Source: Halobacillus sp. Marseille-P3879
GTDB taxonomy: Bacteria; Bacillota; Bacilli; Bacillales; Halobacillaceae
DNA length: 64,000 bases
NCBI RefSeq assembly: GCF_900240285.1
Contig: NZ_OESS01000002.1
Coordinates: 992,001-1,056,000 of the forward strand
Direction of reading: 5' to 3'
Positions 8,799 to 17,714 of this stretch are shown here, piece by piece. The notes below the pieces were generated by a model that saw only the letters and a program-made list of their open reading frames with translations, had not been told where the DNA came from and ran no database searches. Positions within the stretch are counted from its first letter, which is position 1. Each line of letters begins with the position of its first letter. A program made the position numbers and the translations under genes.

Positions 8799-8827
8799 TT
8801 TACATTCTGAATTAGGTCGTTTATAAT
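8799..8827 (+). promoter_or_regulatory. Sigma-A promoter of yqgY
   Basis: TTTACA, 17 nt, TATAAT. It is one mismatch from consensus and 49 bp upstream of the yqgY start. Confidence 0.75.
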
Positions 8828-8875
8828 ATGGATGATAGCGTTACGATGATAGATGATAAAGGAGGGGGAAGAAGC

Positions 8876-9121
8876 ATGGATCGCATGTTTCGAGTAATGG
8901 CTTTTTGGACTGGGATATTTGCTGTCATGTTTTATACTGGCGACATGATGGAGGCAGCATTCTTGTCACTGGCACAAACAGCCTTTTTCCTTGCAATTGG
9001 GTACCTCAAACTGTCTGAACGTATGTACATATACATATTCTTTTCGTACTTGACAGTGTTTATGATTGGTTTTACTTACTATTCTTCATTCATTTTGGTT
9101 CCATCATTTGGAGGTCACTAA
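8876..9121 (+). CDS. yqgY: DUF2626 family membrane protein YqgY
   Basis: An 81-residue membrane protein with the DUF2626 pattern: MDRMFRVMAFWTGIFAVMFY, GDMMEAA, then YLKLSERMYIYIF and TYYSSF, making about three hydrophobic segments. The start is ATG 8876, eight bases after AGGAGG. The upstream in-frame ATG at 8828 overlaps the -10 of the sigma-A promoter and is rejected. The function is unknown. It is a single-gene unit ended by a strong terminator. Confidence 0.88.
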   Translation: MDRMFRVMAFWTGIFAVMFYTGDMMEAAFLSLAQTAFFLAIGYLKLSERMYIYIFFSYLTVFMIGFTYYSSFILVPSFGGH

Positions 9122-9156
9122 AAACTGCTGCCCGCTTAAAGGGCAGCAGTTTTTTC
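9121..9156. terminator. Terminator after yqgY
   Basis: AAACTGCTGCCC, a short loop and GGGCAGCAGTTTTTT form a strong GC-rich hairpin that can serve yqgY and the convergent yqgX. Confidence 0.92.
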
Positions 9157-9166
9157 TTTACTCCAT

Positions 9167-9790
9167 TTATGAAAAAAATGGGTTCTCCTTCTTTTCCTCT
9201 TCCACTGTTGTCGGAAGTCCATGACCCGGATAAATTTTCATATCATTTCGTAAACTAAACAGCTGGGTAGTTATACTGTCTTCCAGGATTTCTCGATCTC
9301 CTCCTGGCAGATCTGTCCTTCCTATCCCACGCTGAAACAACGTATCACCTGCTACAGTGAATCGCTGGTTCCGAAAAACAAACGATACACTGCCCGGCGA
9401 ATGACCTGGTGTGTGGCGAACTTCAAAAGTAAACGGCCCGATCTCAAGAGGACCAGGCTTAAGCTCGTAATCAGCTGGTTCTGCTGTTATCTCACCAATT
9501 TGAAAAAGGGCGGAACCGTTCAATGTACTATCCGTTAACCAGTCATGTTCAGCCTGATGGAGGTACACCGGTGCTTGATAGGCTTGACGCGCGTCATCTA
9601 CTGCACCGATATGATCAAAATGAGCGTGCGTTAAAAGGATCGCAATCACCTCTACCCCTTTCTCCTGAATCAATTGGTCAAGCTTTTGAAAATCCCCGCC
9701 TGGATCTACCACTAATGCCTTGTTGTTTTCAGTTATAATATAAGAATTCGTACCCATTAACCCTAAAGGTAATCTTGTAATGTTTAACAC
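9167..9790 (-). CDS. yqgX: Metallo-beta-lactamase-fold hydrolase YqgX
   Basis: Glyoxalase II-like MBL-fold hydrolase of about 207 residues. The metal site is THAHFDHIG, with further ligands in HTPGHSPGS, VAGDTLF and YPGHG. The substrate is not known; family members hydrolyse thioesters such as S-lactoyl-bacillithiol. I choose GTG at 9790 because GAGGTG lies six bases upstream and the protein then starts like B. subtilis YqgX; the GTG three codons earlier lies within that site. Confidence 0.9.
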   Translation of the reverse strand: MLNITRLPLGLMGTNSYIITENNKALVVDPGGDFQKLDQLIQEKGVEVIAILLTHAHFDHIGAVDDARQAYQAPVYLHQAEHDWLTDSTLNGSALFQIGEITAEPADYELKPGPLEIGPFTFEVRHTPGHSPGSVSFVFRNQRFTVAGDTLFQRGIGRTDLPGGDREILEDSITTQLFSLRNDMKIYPGHGLPTTVEEEKKENPFFS

Positions 9791-9947
9791 TTTATCCACC
9801 TCAAAATCATGTATTTAAAATACTTTCCAACTACTCGACAAAACCGTGCGAATACTATAAAATAAATGTGGAATCAAAACGGTACATATAGTATAACATC
9901 CAAACTGATCGGGTGATAATAAAGAAAAGGATATTGGAGGGTTTCTA

Positions 9948-10112
9948 GTGGTAACAGCAATTCTTCTTTTACTCGTAACCATTTTATGTGTATTTGCAGT
10001 ATTTAGAGAAATTAAGACAAAAAATTTCTTTGCTGTATTATTTGCGGCTGTCTCGGCTCTGCTGTTTGGCTGGTTTTCCGTAATGACAATCTATTCAAAT
10101 TTGTTTGGCTGA
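9948..10112 (+). CDS. yqgW: DUF2759 family small membrane protein YqgW
   Basis: A 54-residue ORF with two hydrophobic helices: a valine/leucine-rich N-terminal one, a FREIKTKNFF loop, and a second containing LFGWFSVMTIYSNLF. The pattern and neighbourhood match YqgW. GTG 9948 follows GGAGGG with good spacing. It is a single gene closed by a strong terminator. The function is unknown. Confidence 0.85.
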   Translation: MVTAILLLLVTILCVFAVFREIKTKNFFAVLFAAVSALLFGWFSVMTIYSNLFG

Positions 10113-10116
10113 TGAT

Positions 10117-10153
10117 AAAAAATCCAGTTGCTCCTGCAACTGGATTTTTTATT
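10117..10153. terminator. Bidirectional terminator between yqgW and fetB
   Basis: AAAAATCCAGTTG and CAACTGGATTTTTT form a long stem with T-runs on both strands between convergent genes. Confidence 0.93.
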
Positions 10154-10943
10154 AAGATTGGTTGCGAATAGCTTCTTCCGTTTCTAGGAGCTGATCCTGT
10201 TCATTAAAGAAGTAACGGTACATCGCTAGAGTAATAAACATGGCACTCAATGAAACAGAAGAGAAAATACTCAATGAAATTACGAGCTGATACTTAATAG
10301 CCATGGCTGGTTCCACTCCTCCTAGGATCAATCCTGTCATCATACCGGGAAGCTGTACAAGTCCTATGGTTTTAAGTTGATCCACGTTTGGAATAAGGGC
10401 AGCGTTTAATGTTTTCTGCACAATTAATTTCGAAGCTGTTTTCGGCTTTGCTCCTAAAGACAACGCGGCCAGTAACCGCCCATTGTTTTCTTTAAATTCA
10501 TTTTTCATCCTTTCGAGAGCCAGACCCATTGCGACCATACTATTACCAATCACCATTCCGCTCATCGGAATAACTTCAGAAGGGGTAAACTCTACCATAT
10601 CAAACAGCAGCCACATGCTGAGTACACCTACTTCAATGACTATTAATCCAAATAATATATACCAAAAAACGTGTGGAAGCTCTTTTCCTTTTAATCTTGC
10701 GTGAAAGGTAGCTACAGTGATCATAATAGTGATCATTAAAGGAATACCTATGGCAGCCCTTAAATCGAATAAATACGTCAAAAGATAGCCGATTGCAAAA
10801 AGCTGAATAGTTCCCCGGATAGTAGACCATAAAATATTCTTACTGAGACCGAGTTGATAAAAGTAAGATAATGAAAGAGGAATAAACACAAACACAATTA
10901 AGAATAACAGCGATTGATTCGAAATCTCCGGCTCCATAAACAT
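10152..10943 (-). CDS. fetB: Iron export ABC transporter permease, FetB/UPF0014 family
   Basis: UPF0014 permease of about 263 residues with roughly seven membrane helices and family segments STIRGTIQLFAIGY, GNSMVAMGLALER and LPGMMTGLILGG. In E. coli FetAB exports iron and protects against peroxide; B. subtilis YjkA is the homologue. The ATG at 10943 has GGGAG only three bases upstream; the second ATG (10937) has better spacing and may be used. It follows fetA by 9 nt. The pair is an insertion relative to the B. subtilis yqg cluster. The iron substrate is inferred from the family. Confidence 0.85.
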   Translation of the reverse strand: MFMEPEISNQSLLFLIVFVFIPLSLSYFYQLGLSKNILWSTIRGTIQLFAIGYLLTYLFDLRAAIGIPLMITIMITVATFHARLKGKELPHVFWYILFGLIVIEVGVLSMWLLFDMVEFTPSEVIPMSGMVIGNSMVAMGLALERMKNEFKENNGRLLAALSLGAKPKTASKLIVQKTLNAALIPNVDQLKTIGLVQLPGMMTGLILGGVEPAMAIKYQLVISLSIFSSVSLSAMFITLAMYRYFFNEQDQLLETEEAIRNQS

Positions 10944-10952
10944 TCACTCCCT

Positions 10953-11639
10953 TTATTCTTCGATAAACCTTGCAAGCTCCTTAGTATCAGGCTTGTCTAA
11001 CATTTCTGGGATATTACCATCTTCAACTAGCTCACCATTAACGAGAAACAATCCTCTTTGCCCTAAACGGCGAGCCTGGTTTAAATTATGTGTAACCATA
11101 ATCATCGTTAAACCGTGCTCGTTTATTAAGCTCTCTAAACATTCCTCTATTTCTTCCGCTGTCCTGTAGTCTAAAGCACTCGTCGGTTCATCAAGCAGAA
11201 GAACCTCCGGGGAGTTAGCTAATGTACGAGCTAAAGATACTCGTTGTTTTTCCCCGCCGGAAAGCTGTTCCACATCTCTATCTAAATATGAAGAAGGCAG
11301 CTGGACATAGCGGAGCAGCTGTTCAGCATGTTCATCCTGCCATTCTCCAAATAAGGCAGGTCCGTATTTAATATTGTCTAATACAGTACCAGGAAATAAA
11401 TTGGGTTCCTGAAGTACTAACCCTACTCGTTTTCTTAAATCAGTAACTTCCTGTTCAACTATATCCCGACCTCCCAAGAGAATCGTTCCGTTATCAGGAC
11501 TATGTAAACGGTTGAACAAGTACAGCAGTGTACTTTTCCCTGCTCCTGACGGGCCAAACAGCATAACTTTTTCTTTTTTACTAATGGAAAATGATATATT
11601 CTTTAAAGGTCCATAAGTCACATCTTCAAAACGAAACAT
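10953..11639 (-). CDS. fetA: Iron export ABC transporter ATP-binding protein, FetA-like
   Basis: ABC ATPase of 228 residues. Walker A GPSGAGKST, Q loop VLQEPNLF, signature LSGGEKQRVSLAR, Walker [13 protein letters not shown] and a switch His in MVTHNL. Paired with the UPF0014 permease directly downstream, which identifies it as FetA/YjkB-like rather than a general importer ATPase. ATG 11639 follows GGGGGA. There is no substrate-binding protein nearby, which fits an exporter. Confidence 0.86.
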   Translation of the reverse strand: MFRFEDVTYGPLKNISFSISKKEKVMLFGPSGAGKSTLLYLFNRLHSPDNGTILLGGRDIVEQEVTDLRKRVGLVLQEPNLFPGTVLDNIKYGPALFGEWQDEHAEQLLRYVQLPSSYLDRDVEQLSGGEKQRVSLARTLANSPEVLLLDEPTSALDYRTAEEIEECLESLINEHGLTMIMVTHNLNQARRLGQRGLFLVNGELVEDGNIPEMLDKPDTKELARFIEE

Positions 11640-11717
11640 TAGTTTTCCCCCTTTTCACTCTACGGTTCTTTTTGCGGCACCATTCTTATAATACCCGAGA
11701 CGTCCATATATAAAAGC

Positions 11718-11753
11718 AAAAAGTCATTATGAGCATAGTCTCATAATGACTTT
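11718..11753 (-). terminator. Hairpin after the LTA-synthase-like gene
   Basis: A perfect 14-bp stem (AAAGTCATTATGAG with its complement, 6-nt loop) lies 4 bp past the stop, followed on the minus strand by a U-rich stretch. Confidence 0.8.
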
Positions 11754-11757
11754 CCAT

Positions 11758-13617
11758 TTAATTAAAATCATAAAATCTGAATAGATCCCCGTAGATAATA
11801 TCGTTTGAATACTGTAGTTCCTGATCCACTTTTTCTCTTACCGGAGCACAGGCTTCTTCTTCCTGATCAATTTCTTCCCCTGTCCCGCGATCATAACAAA
11901 TACCATCCGTATAAATGTAATCTTCACTCACAAAGCTTCCATCTCGCATTGCCACAAATCCTTTACGGTTATCTGAAAACATATCCGAGCCAAAGGTTAG
12001 ATCATTTTTATCTTCAATTCCTAAAAGATTTAACAATGTTGGTTTTACATCAATCTGGCCAACGACTTCATCCCGTTTCTCCCCGTCTTCATAACCTGGA
12101 ATGTGAATCATAAAAGGCACACGCTGAAGCTGCATATGTTGGTAACCATCAATTTCTTTACCAATAAACTCGCCCATCGCCTTATCGTGATATTCACTAA
12201 TGCCATAGTGATCACCCATTAGAACAATGATCGAATCCTCATATAAGCCGGAAGCTTTCAATTCATCAAAGAAGACCTGTAAAGCTTCATCCGTATATCT
12301 GGCGGTTTGAAAGGAATTATTCAACGTTTGTGAACCGGAATCATGTTTATCAATATTTGCCTTCTCTTCTGGTAATTCAAATGGAAAATGGTGAGTTAAC
12401 GTAATAAATTTACTGTAAAATGGTTGTTCCTGTTCCTCTAAATAAGGAATCGATTGTTTGAAAAATTCTTTATCCTCTAACCCCCACCCAAACGAATTTT
12501 CTTCTGTTTCTTCAAATGATTGATCACCGTAGAATTCATCATAACCAATGTTGTCATACATTACGTCTCTATTCCAGAAACTCTTGTTATTGGCATGAAA
12601 AACGCTGGTTTCATAATCATTCTGATTTAAAATTTCAGGAAGGGCGTTATATTCATTTTGAGCATGTGTGAAATACACAGCGCCACGATCAAGCGGATAT
12701 AGTGAATTCTCCACAATAAATTCTGAATCAGATGTTTTACCTTGAGCTGTCTGGTGATAAAAATTCTCGAACCAGATAGTGTCTTCCCTTTCCTTAAGAT
12801 CATTTAAGAAAGGTGTAGTTTCAGTCCCATTTATTTCAGAATCCAATAAATAATTCTGGAAGGATTCGATACTTACAAATATTACATTTTTGTCCTCCGC
12901 AACTCCAAACATATCAGAGGATTCTTTAGATCCCGTTTCTTCCTTCATATAACTTTCAATATCACTGATTTGACTGCTGTCGGCAAACACTCGTTGTGCT
13001 TTTGTTTTCGTCTGCATGGTTGCATCATAGATATGGTAGTTGTATATCCCAATATTTTTCACGAGGTATTCACGGTCAAATGCCCTCACAAACAGCATTG
13101 GACGTTCAATTTCGGCCAGGACTACGTTCCCTGCAAGGAGAAGGAAAGTAACAGCGGTTGCTGCAATCTTAGAATGCTTGTTAAAATGGGTGGCTGCATA
13201 CGGTGATTTAATGCTTATCAGCCAAATTAAAACCACATCAATGATTAGCAGGATATCTTCAATATGAATAAGGGTAAGAATACTTGAAGTAAGATCAGCA
13301 GCATTATTGCCCTGAAACAAAACAGGGATAGTTATAAAGTCAGTGAAATTACGATAAAATACTAAATTTAAATATAGAATTAACGTGCCCACGACGGCTG
13401 TCCAGCGTAGATATCTCATTTGGTTTTTCGGTTTCAGCCACACGCTTATAGCAAATACTAAATAGGCGCTGGCAATTGGATTTAAAAATAAAATAACTTC
13501 CTGCATCAAATTTTCAATGGTTAAACCAAACATAAAACGATACATAAAATATGCTTTTACACCAAAGAGAAAAGATGCAATCACAAATAAAGGCAGCCGC
13601 AATTTGTTAAATTGCAT
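11758..13617 (-). CDS. Lipoteichoic acid synthase-family sulfatase (YqgS-like)
   Basis: A 619-residue LtaS-type enzyme: about five N-terminal membrane helices (to about residue 180), then an extracellular sulfatase-fold domain. The nucleophile Thr is in QGKTSDSEF; metal-site segments are VSIESFQ, LMGDHYG and THHFPF. LtaS-like enzymes polymerise glycerol phosphate from phosphatidylglycerol, or prime the chain. By position next to glcK it matches B. subtilis YqgS, one of four paralogues, so its exact role is open. The exported domain is strongly acidic. ATG 13617 follows GGAGGGGG. Confidence 0.88.
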   Translation of the reverse strand: MQFNKLRLPLFVIASFLFGVKAYFMYRFMFGLTIENLMQEVILFLNPIASAYLVFAISVWLKPKNQMRYLRWTAVVGTLILYLNLVFYRNFTDFITIPVLFQGNNAADLTSSILTLIHIEDILLIIDVVLIWLISIKSPYAATHFNKHSKIAATAVTFLLLAGNVVLAEIERPMLFVRAFDREYLVKNIGIYNYHIYDATMQTKTKAQRVFADSSQISDIESYMKEETGSKESSDMFGVAEDKNVIFVSIESFQNYLLDSEINGTETTPFLNDLKEREDTIWFENFYHQTAQGKTSDSEFIVENSLYPLDRGAVYFTHAQNEYNALPEILNQNDYETSVFHANNKSFWNRDVMYDNIGYDEFYGDQSFEETEENSFGWGLEDKEFFKQSIPYLEEQEQPFYSKFITLTHHFPFELPEEKANIDKHDSGSQTLNNSFQTARYTDEALQVFFDELKASGLYEDSIIVLMGDHYGISEYHDKAMGEFIGKEIDGYQHMQLQRVPFMIHIPGYEDGEKRDEVVGQIDVKPTLLNLLGIEDKNDLTFGSDMFSDNRKGFVAMRDGSFVSEDYIYTDGICYDRGTGEEIDQEEEACAPVREKVDQELQYSNDIIYGDLFRFYDFN

Positions 13618-13818
13618 GATATTTCCCCCTCCACCCTGTTTCTCAGGATGTTTATCTTTTATTAATTTCCATGCTTATGCTTTTCTAAACAATTCCCCCT
13701 AATATGACGAATATATTATCATAAAAGTTTCATTGAAAGTAGTATTTGCCATTATATTCTATATTTGCGGACGGAGGAAAGGTAATTTCCACCAGCTTGT
13801 TAACCACCCTGTTTCCCA

Positions 13819-13849
13819 TAAAAAAAAGCCAACTTAATGACTTTTTTTA
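13819..13849 (-). terminator. Terminator downstream of glcK
   Basis: On the minus strand AAAAGTCA and TTGGCTTTT pair (one wobble), followed by a run of eight T. Confidence 0.65.
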
Positions 13850-13886
13850 AAGACAGACCAGACATCCAACTTCTATGCTGTTTATT

Positions 13887-14837
13887 TTAATGATACTGGT
13901 TAACCAATGAGGCGCCTCCGATTACCCCTGCATCATTCCCCAATTCGGCAAGCTCAAATGTACACGCTTCGGCTGCTCGAGGGAGAGCATATTTCTTATA
14001 AGCCGCTCTTAAAGGATCTAACAGCTGGTTACCAGCTTTTGATACCCCTCCGCCTAATACAATCTTATCTGGGTTAATTGTAACCGTTAAATTAGCCAGA
14101 GCCAGCCCTAAAGTATCAATAACCTCATCGAGTACTTTAGCTGCTGTCTCATCCCCGTTATTTGCAGCTTCGAATACATCCTTTGCAGTAATACTGCTCA
14201 AGTCAGCCAATTGTGAAGATGAATGATGACCAAGCGCTTCCTTTGCTTTCCTAACAATCGCTGTAGCTGATGTTTCTGTTTCTAAACAGCCTGACCTTCC
14301 ACAATTACACGGAGCCCCTCCTGCTGTTTTCATCGTCATGTGGCCTATTTCTGCAGCAGTACCATTAGCACCATTCAGAATATCTCCATTTGCAATTATT
14401 CCCCCGCCTACTCCGGTACCTAACGTGACGGCAATAAGATTCTCTACACCTCTTCCAGCTCCCAGCCAATTTTCTCCCAGTGCTGCAAGATTCGCATCAT
14501 TGTCGACCCACACCGGCAATCCTGTTAATTCCTTTAATTCAATACCGAAGTCAAAATGTTTCCAGCCGATGTTAATTGCCTCATTGATATATCCTGTTTT
14601 CGTATCAACGAAACCAGGGGCCCCTGCACCAATTCCCAGGATAGAAGATTTATGTATGTTCAGCTCTTTTAACGTATCATTAATCGCTATGTTTATATCT
14701 CTGGTAATATTCTTCCCATGTTCACTTGTATCCGTGTGAATTTCCCATTTCTTATAAATTTTACCTTCAGTAGAAATCACCGCCAATTTGATCGTTGTAC
14801 CACCAATGTCTGCTCCAATACAATATTTTTCACTCAT
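13887..14837 (-). CDS. glcK: Glucokinase, ROK family
   Basis: Phosphorylates glucose with ATP to glucose 6-phosphate in the cytoplasm. It has 316 residues, usual for GlcK. The ATP motif is GADIGGTTIKLAV at the start. The ROK segment GTGVGGGII follows, then a zinc site in GHMTMK plus CNCGRSGCLE. ATG 14837 has GGGGAG upstream, formed by the last codons of yqgQ. Gene order yqgQ-glcK is as in B. subtilis. Confidence 0.96.
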   Translation of the reverse strand: MSEKYCIGADIGGTTIKLAVISTEGKIYKKWEIHTDTSEHGKNITRDINIAINDTLKELNIHKSSILGIGAGAPGFVDTKTGYINEAINIGWKHFDFGIELKELTGLPVWVDNDANLAALGENWLGAGRGVENLIAVTLGTGVGGGIIANGDILNGANGTAAEIGHMTMKTAGGAPCNCGRSGCLETETSATAIVRKAKEALGHHSSSQLADLSSITAKDVFEAANNGDETAAKVLDEVIDTLGLALANLTVTINPDKIVLGGGVSKAGNQLLDPLRAAYKKYALPRAAEACTFELAELGNDAGVIGGASLVNQYH

Positions 14838-14844
14838 TCTGTAA

Positions 14845-15054
14845 TTACTCCCCTTTTTGTTTATCTCTTAATATAGCTATTTCTGAACGCAGCAGCAAAA
14901 CAGCCATTGAGTACTCTTCTTTCGTTACACATTGCGCTTCATATAAGGTTTGAATTTCGTCCTCCATTAGTTCTAGTTCTGCAAGACGATCTCCTACGTA
15001 AATAAACGTCCCGAATTTCTTTAACAGTTGTTGAACATCGTAGATTGTTTTCAT
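14845..15054 (-). CDS. yqgQ: YqgQ family protein
   Basis: A 69-residue cytoplasmic protein starting MKTIYDVQQLLKKFGTFIY and containing GDRLAELELMEDEI, the YqgQ signature. The true start is ATG 15054 with AGAGGTGATAAA upstream; the longer reading frame lacks a ribosome site. Mostly helical. It ends 7 nt before glcK, so the two are co-transcribed. The function is unknown. Confidence 0.9.
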   Translation of the reverse strand: MKTIYDVQQLLKKFGTFIYVGDRLAELELMEDEIQTLYEAQCVTKEEYSMAVLLLRSEIAILRDKQKGE

Positions 15055-15120
15055 TTTATCACCTCTCTCATTATACCAATCCAACAACGGATTGAAAACG
15101 ATTAAAGCCCTGACCATTCA

Positions 15121-16575
15121 TTAACGGTCAGGGTCTTTAGGATGAAGGAAAGCGGGTCTTCTATTTTTCAATGGAATAGGGGAGCGGATAAAAATATCAC
15201 GGAAAGCACGTAAAGAAAATGGAAGGAAAGGCCAGAGGTATGGCGTTTTAAAGGTTTGCATATTAGATAGGTACAAAATCCACAGCGTAACTCCGATGAT
15301 ATAGCCCTTCAAACCAAAGAAACCTGTAATTAATAATAGAGCAATTCTTGATATTCGATCGGCTAACCCTACTTCATAACTAGGTGTCGCAAAGGTTCCA
15401 ATTGCTGCAATCGATAAATAGAGGACGACTTCAGGAGAGAATAGTCCTACATCTACCGCCACTTGCCCTATGAGAATTGCTGCGACAAGCCCAAGAGCTG
15501 TAGCCAGGGAAGAAGGTGTGTGTATAGCTGCCATGCGCAGCATATCGATACCAATTTCCGCGATTAAAAACTGGATAAGAAGAGGAGTTGTTCCTTCTTC
15601 CTGAGGACCGATGTAAGCCAAAGCATCAGGCAGTAAATCAGGACGGATAGAAAACAAATAATATAAAGGTAATAAGAAGACAGACATAAATAATGCAACG
15701 AATCTTACCCAGCGTAAATACGCACCCACTAAAGGCTTCTGCCTATATTCTTCCGCATGCTGCATATGGTGCCAGAAAGTGGCCGGGGTTATCATTACAC
15801 TGGGGGATCCATCAATTATGATTAGGACGTGCCCTTCATACAAATGAGCAGCTGCAGTATCAGGCCGTTCAGTATAGCGTATCATCGGATAAGGATTCCA
15901 ATGCTGACCGCTGATATATTCCTCAATAGTTTTTTCCGCCATAGGCAGAGCGTCCGTATCAATTTCCTTTAATACACGCTGAAGATGTTCAATCCGTTCA
16001 TCATCCGCAATTTCTTTAATATAACAAAGGCAGATATCTGTTTGCGACCTTCTCCCGATTTGTAAATATTCCATACGTAAGGATCGATCCCTTACCCTTC
16101 TTCTTGTCAGGGCAGCGTTAAAGACAATCGTTTCTACAAAACCGTCTCTGGAACCTCTTACCACCCTTTCCAAATCCGGTTCTTCCGGTCCCCGTACTGG
16201 ATAAGTTCTAGCATCAATCATTATGATCTCGTCGACGCCTTCAACGACAAGCGCTGTAGGCCCAGCCAGCACAGAATCCCCTGCCTTTATTAAATCTTTC
16301 TCCTGATCCAATTCCACATATGGGATATGAGTCTTTAATAGTTTTTCTAATGGATCGATACTGAGGTCATTAGGGTCGAGATAGGATAGAACCCTCATTA
16401 AATAATGGAGAATTTCATCTTTAACAAAACCATCGACCATGAATAAGGACATTTTTCTGTTCGCATAGACGACGTCCAGGTGGATCAAATCAAAGCTCTC
16501 ATCTACAGCTAAATATTCTTTAAGAAAGTTTACATTCTGCTCATATTTATCGAACATAGGTTGTTTCTTTTTCAT
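15121..16575 (-). CDS. spoVAF: GerA-family spore germination protein, SpoVAF-like
   Basis: A 484-residue GerA-type A subunit: a hydrophilic domain (about 1-290) with VVEGVDEIIMIDAR, GPEEPDLERVVRGSRDGF and IIIDGSPSVMITPATF, then about five membrane helices. The overall pattern is closest to SpoVAF, which in B. subtilis forms an ion channel with FigP (YqhR) that amplifies germination. Here it is alone, not in a spoVA operon. ATG 16575 follows GGGGGG with 6-nt spacing; the 30 residues upstream in frame are unlike the family. A clear sigma-G promoter is not visible. Confidence 0.85.
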   Translation of the reverse strand: MKKKQPMFDKYEQNVNFLKEYLAVDESFDLIHLDVVYANRKMSLFMVDGFVKDEILHYLMRVLSYLDPNDLSIDPLEKLLKTHIPYVELDQEKDLIKAGDSVLAGPTALVVEGVDEIIMIDARTYPVRGPEEPDLERVVRGSRDGFVETIVFNAALTRRRVRDRSLRMEYLQIGRRSQTDICLCYIKEIADDERIEHLQRVLKEIDTDALPMAEKTIEEYISGQHWNPYPMIRYTERPDTAAAHLYEGHVLIIIDGSPSVMITPATFWHHMQHAEEYRQKPLVGAYLRWVRFVALFMSVFLLPLYYLFSIRPDLLPDALAYIGPQEEGTTPLLIQFLIAEIGIDMLRMAAIHTPSSLATALGLVAAILIGQVAVDVGLFSPEVVLYLSIAAIGTFATPSYEVGLADRISRIALLLITGFFGLKGYIIGVTLWILYLSNMQTFKTPYLWPFLPFSLRAFRDIFIRSPIPLKNRRPAFLHPKDPDR

Positions 16576-16723
16576 TCTCAGCCCCCCATGTTTCTTATGA
16601 TGATTAGACTTTACCATTCCAGTGAAAACATACATAAACGCTCGATTATAATAACTTTTAAGCATGTCCTCAGCGCTTTCATCATAGTTCTATAACATAG
16701 AGTTATAAAGGGGATGCTGAACA

Positions 16724-17581
16724 TTGAAATACATTTGGTTATCCATCTGCGCTTTTTTAATTTTTCTAATGGTATTTTATTTTTACAACGTATCAAAAGA
16801 AGAGACAGTCGTTAAATACTTCCCTATTGCTGAGGATGTGACTTTTGACAAGGCAGAGACCTTACTCTCCTATCAGGAAGGAGAGGGGGATGACGAATAT
16901 GAGGTAGGCTGGAAGACTTCTTCAAAAAGTACTGAGCCGGTTTATCTTAGGCAGGATGTTTCTTTACTTTACGTAAATGGAAGATTAAAAGGCGTCGTTA
17001 ATAAATGGAAGGAAAATGAAGCGAAGCTCACTAAACATTCCACGCTTCATGGAGAAGAAACTAAAAAATATGAAGCCATTTCTTTTCACCATGGTGAAGT
17101 ACATAAAGGAGAGGATGTCATCAATAGTATTCAGGCTACTACATACGATAAATTGTACATTGTAGACTCTCCGCATTCAAAAAGGATGGCGTTTAAAAAT
17201 GCTGAATCAAAAGAAGAAGAAGAATGGCAGAATAAGCTGGATCACTCCATTCATCAGCAGCTTGAAGTACAGTGGGATGGACTTAAATCTTACTACCAAA
17301 TTCCTCAAGGACAGTATGAACAAGTTCCCTTAACTGATTTGCACTCATTCAATGAAGAAAACCCTTTTCCCTATACTTCATCCGAGCAATACAATAGAAT
17401 ATCCGGTCAGCTCTGGGAGGGATTGTACAAGAATTATGTACTGGGGATTAAGGATGCAAAATCGAAACACCCTATTCAAAGTTATATCCCTCTCCTTCTC
17501 TTCGACAAAAACGGCAAGCATTTAATGGTTTTATATGAAGATGATCAAGGTGAAAAACATCAGCTGATCCAGTATTATTAA
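16724..17581 (+). CDS. Membrane-anchored protein of unknown function
   Basis: A 285-residue protein I do not recognise. It has one N-terminal hydrophobic segment (about 4-24, IWLSICAFLIFLMVFYFY) that is probably a signal anchor, then a soluble, charged, probably extracellular domain with aromatic-rich patches (KYFPIAEDV, PVYLRQDVSLLYVNG, YIPLLLFDKNGKHLMVLYEDD). It starts at TTG 16724 with AAAGGGGATG upstream. It is divergent from spoVAF and may share its control region; any germination link is only suggested by that. Confidence 0.75.
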   Translation: MKYIWLSICAFLIFLMVFYFYNVSKEETVVKYFPIAEDVTFDKAETLLSYQEGEGDDEYEVGWKTSSKSTEPVYLRQDVSLLYVNGRLKGVVNKWKENEAKLTKHSTLHGEETKKYEAISFHHGEVHKGEDVINSIQATTYDKLYIVDSPHSKRMAFKNAESKEEEEWQNKLDHSIHQQLEVQWDGLKSYYQIPQGQYEQVPLTDLHSFNEENPFPYTSSEQYNRISGQLWEGLYKNYVLGIKDAKSKHPIQSYIPLLLFDKNGKHLMVLYEDDQGEKHQLIQYY

Positions 17582-17645
17582 ATTGCAATTCACTATAATT
17601 TCTACTAACTGTAAGAAAATCATGTTAGCCAGGTGATTGGAACGA

Positions 17646-17691
17646 TCAAGCCCTTTTCTTCCCTAAGCAGGGCTTGACCGCATATTTTTTT
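17646..17691 (+). terminator. Terminator after the unknown membrane protein gene
   Basis: TCAAGCCC and GGGCTTGA pair over a 16-nt loop; a T-run (seven T) begins six bases after the stem. Confidence 0.55.
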
Positions 17692-17714
17692 GCTCTTATA
17701 TAACTGAAACTCAT

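Noticed and set aside
16576-16720. Sigma-G promoter upstream of spoVAF
   Set aside because: The best match (GGAATG and CATAAGA) has wrong spacing and poor -10.
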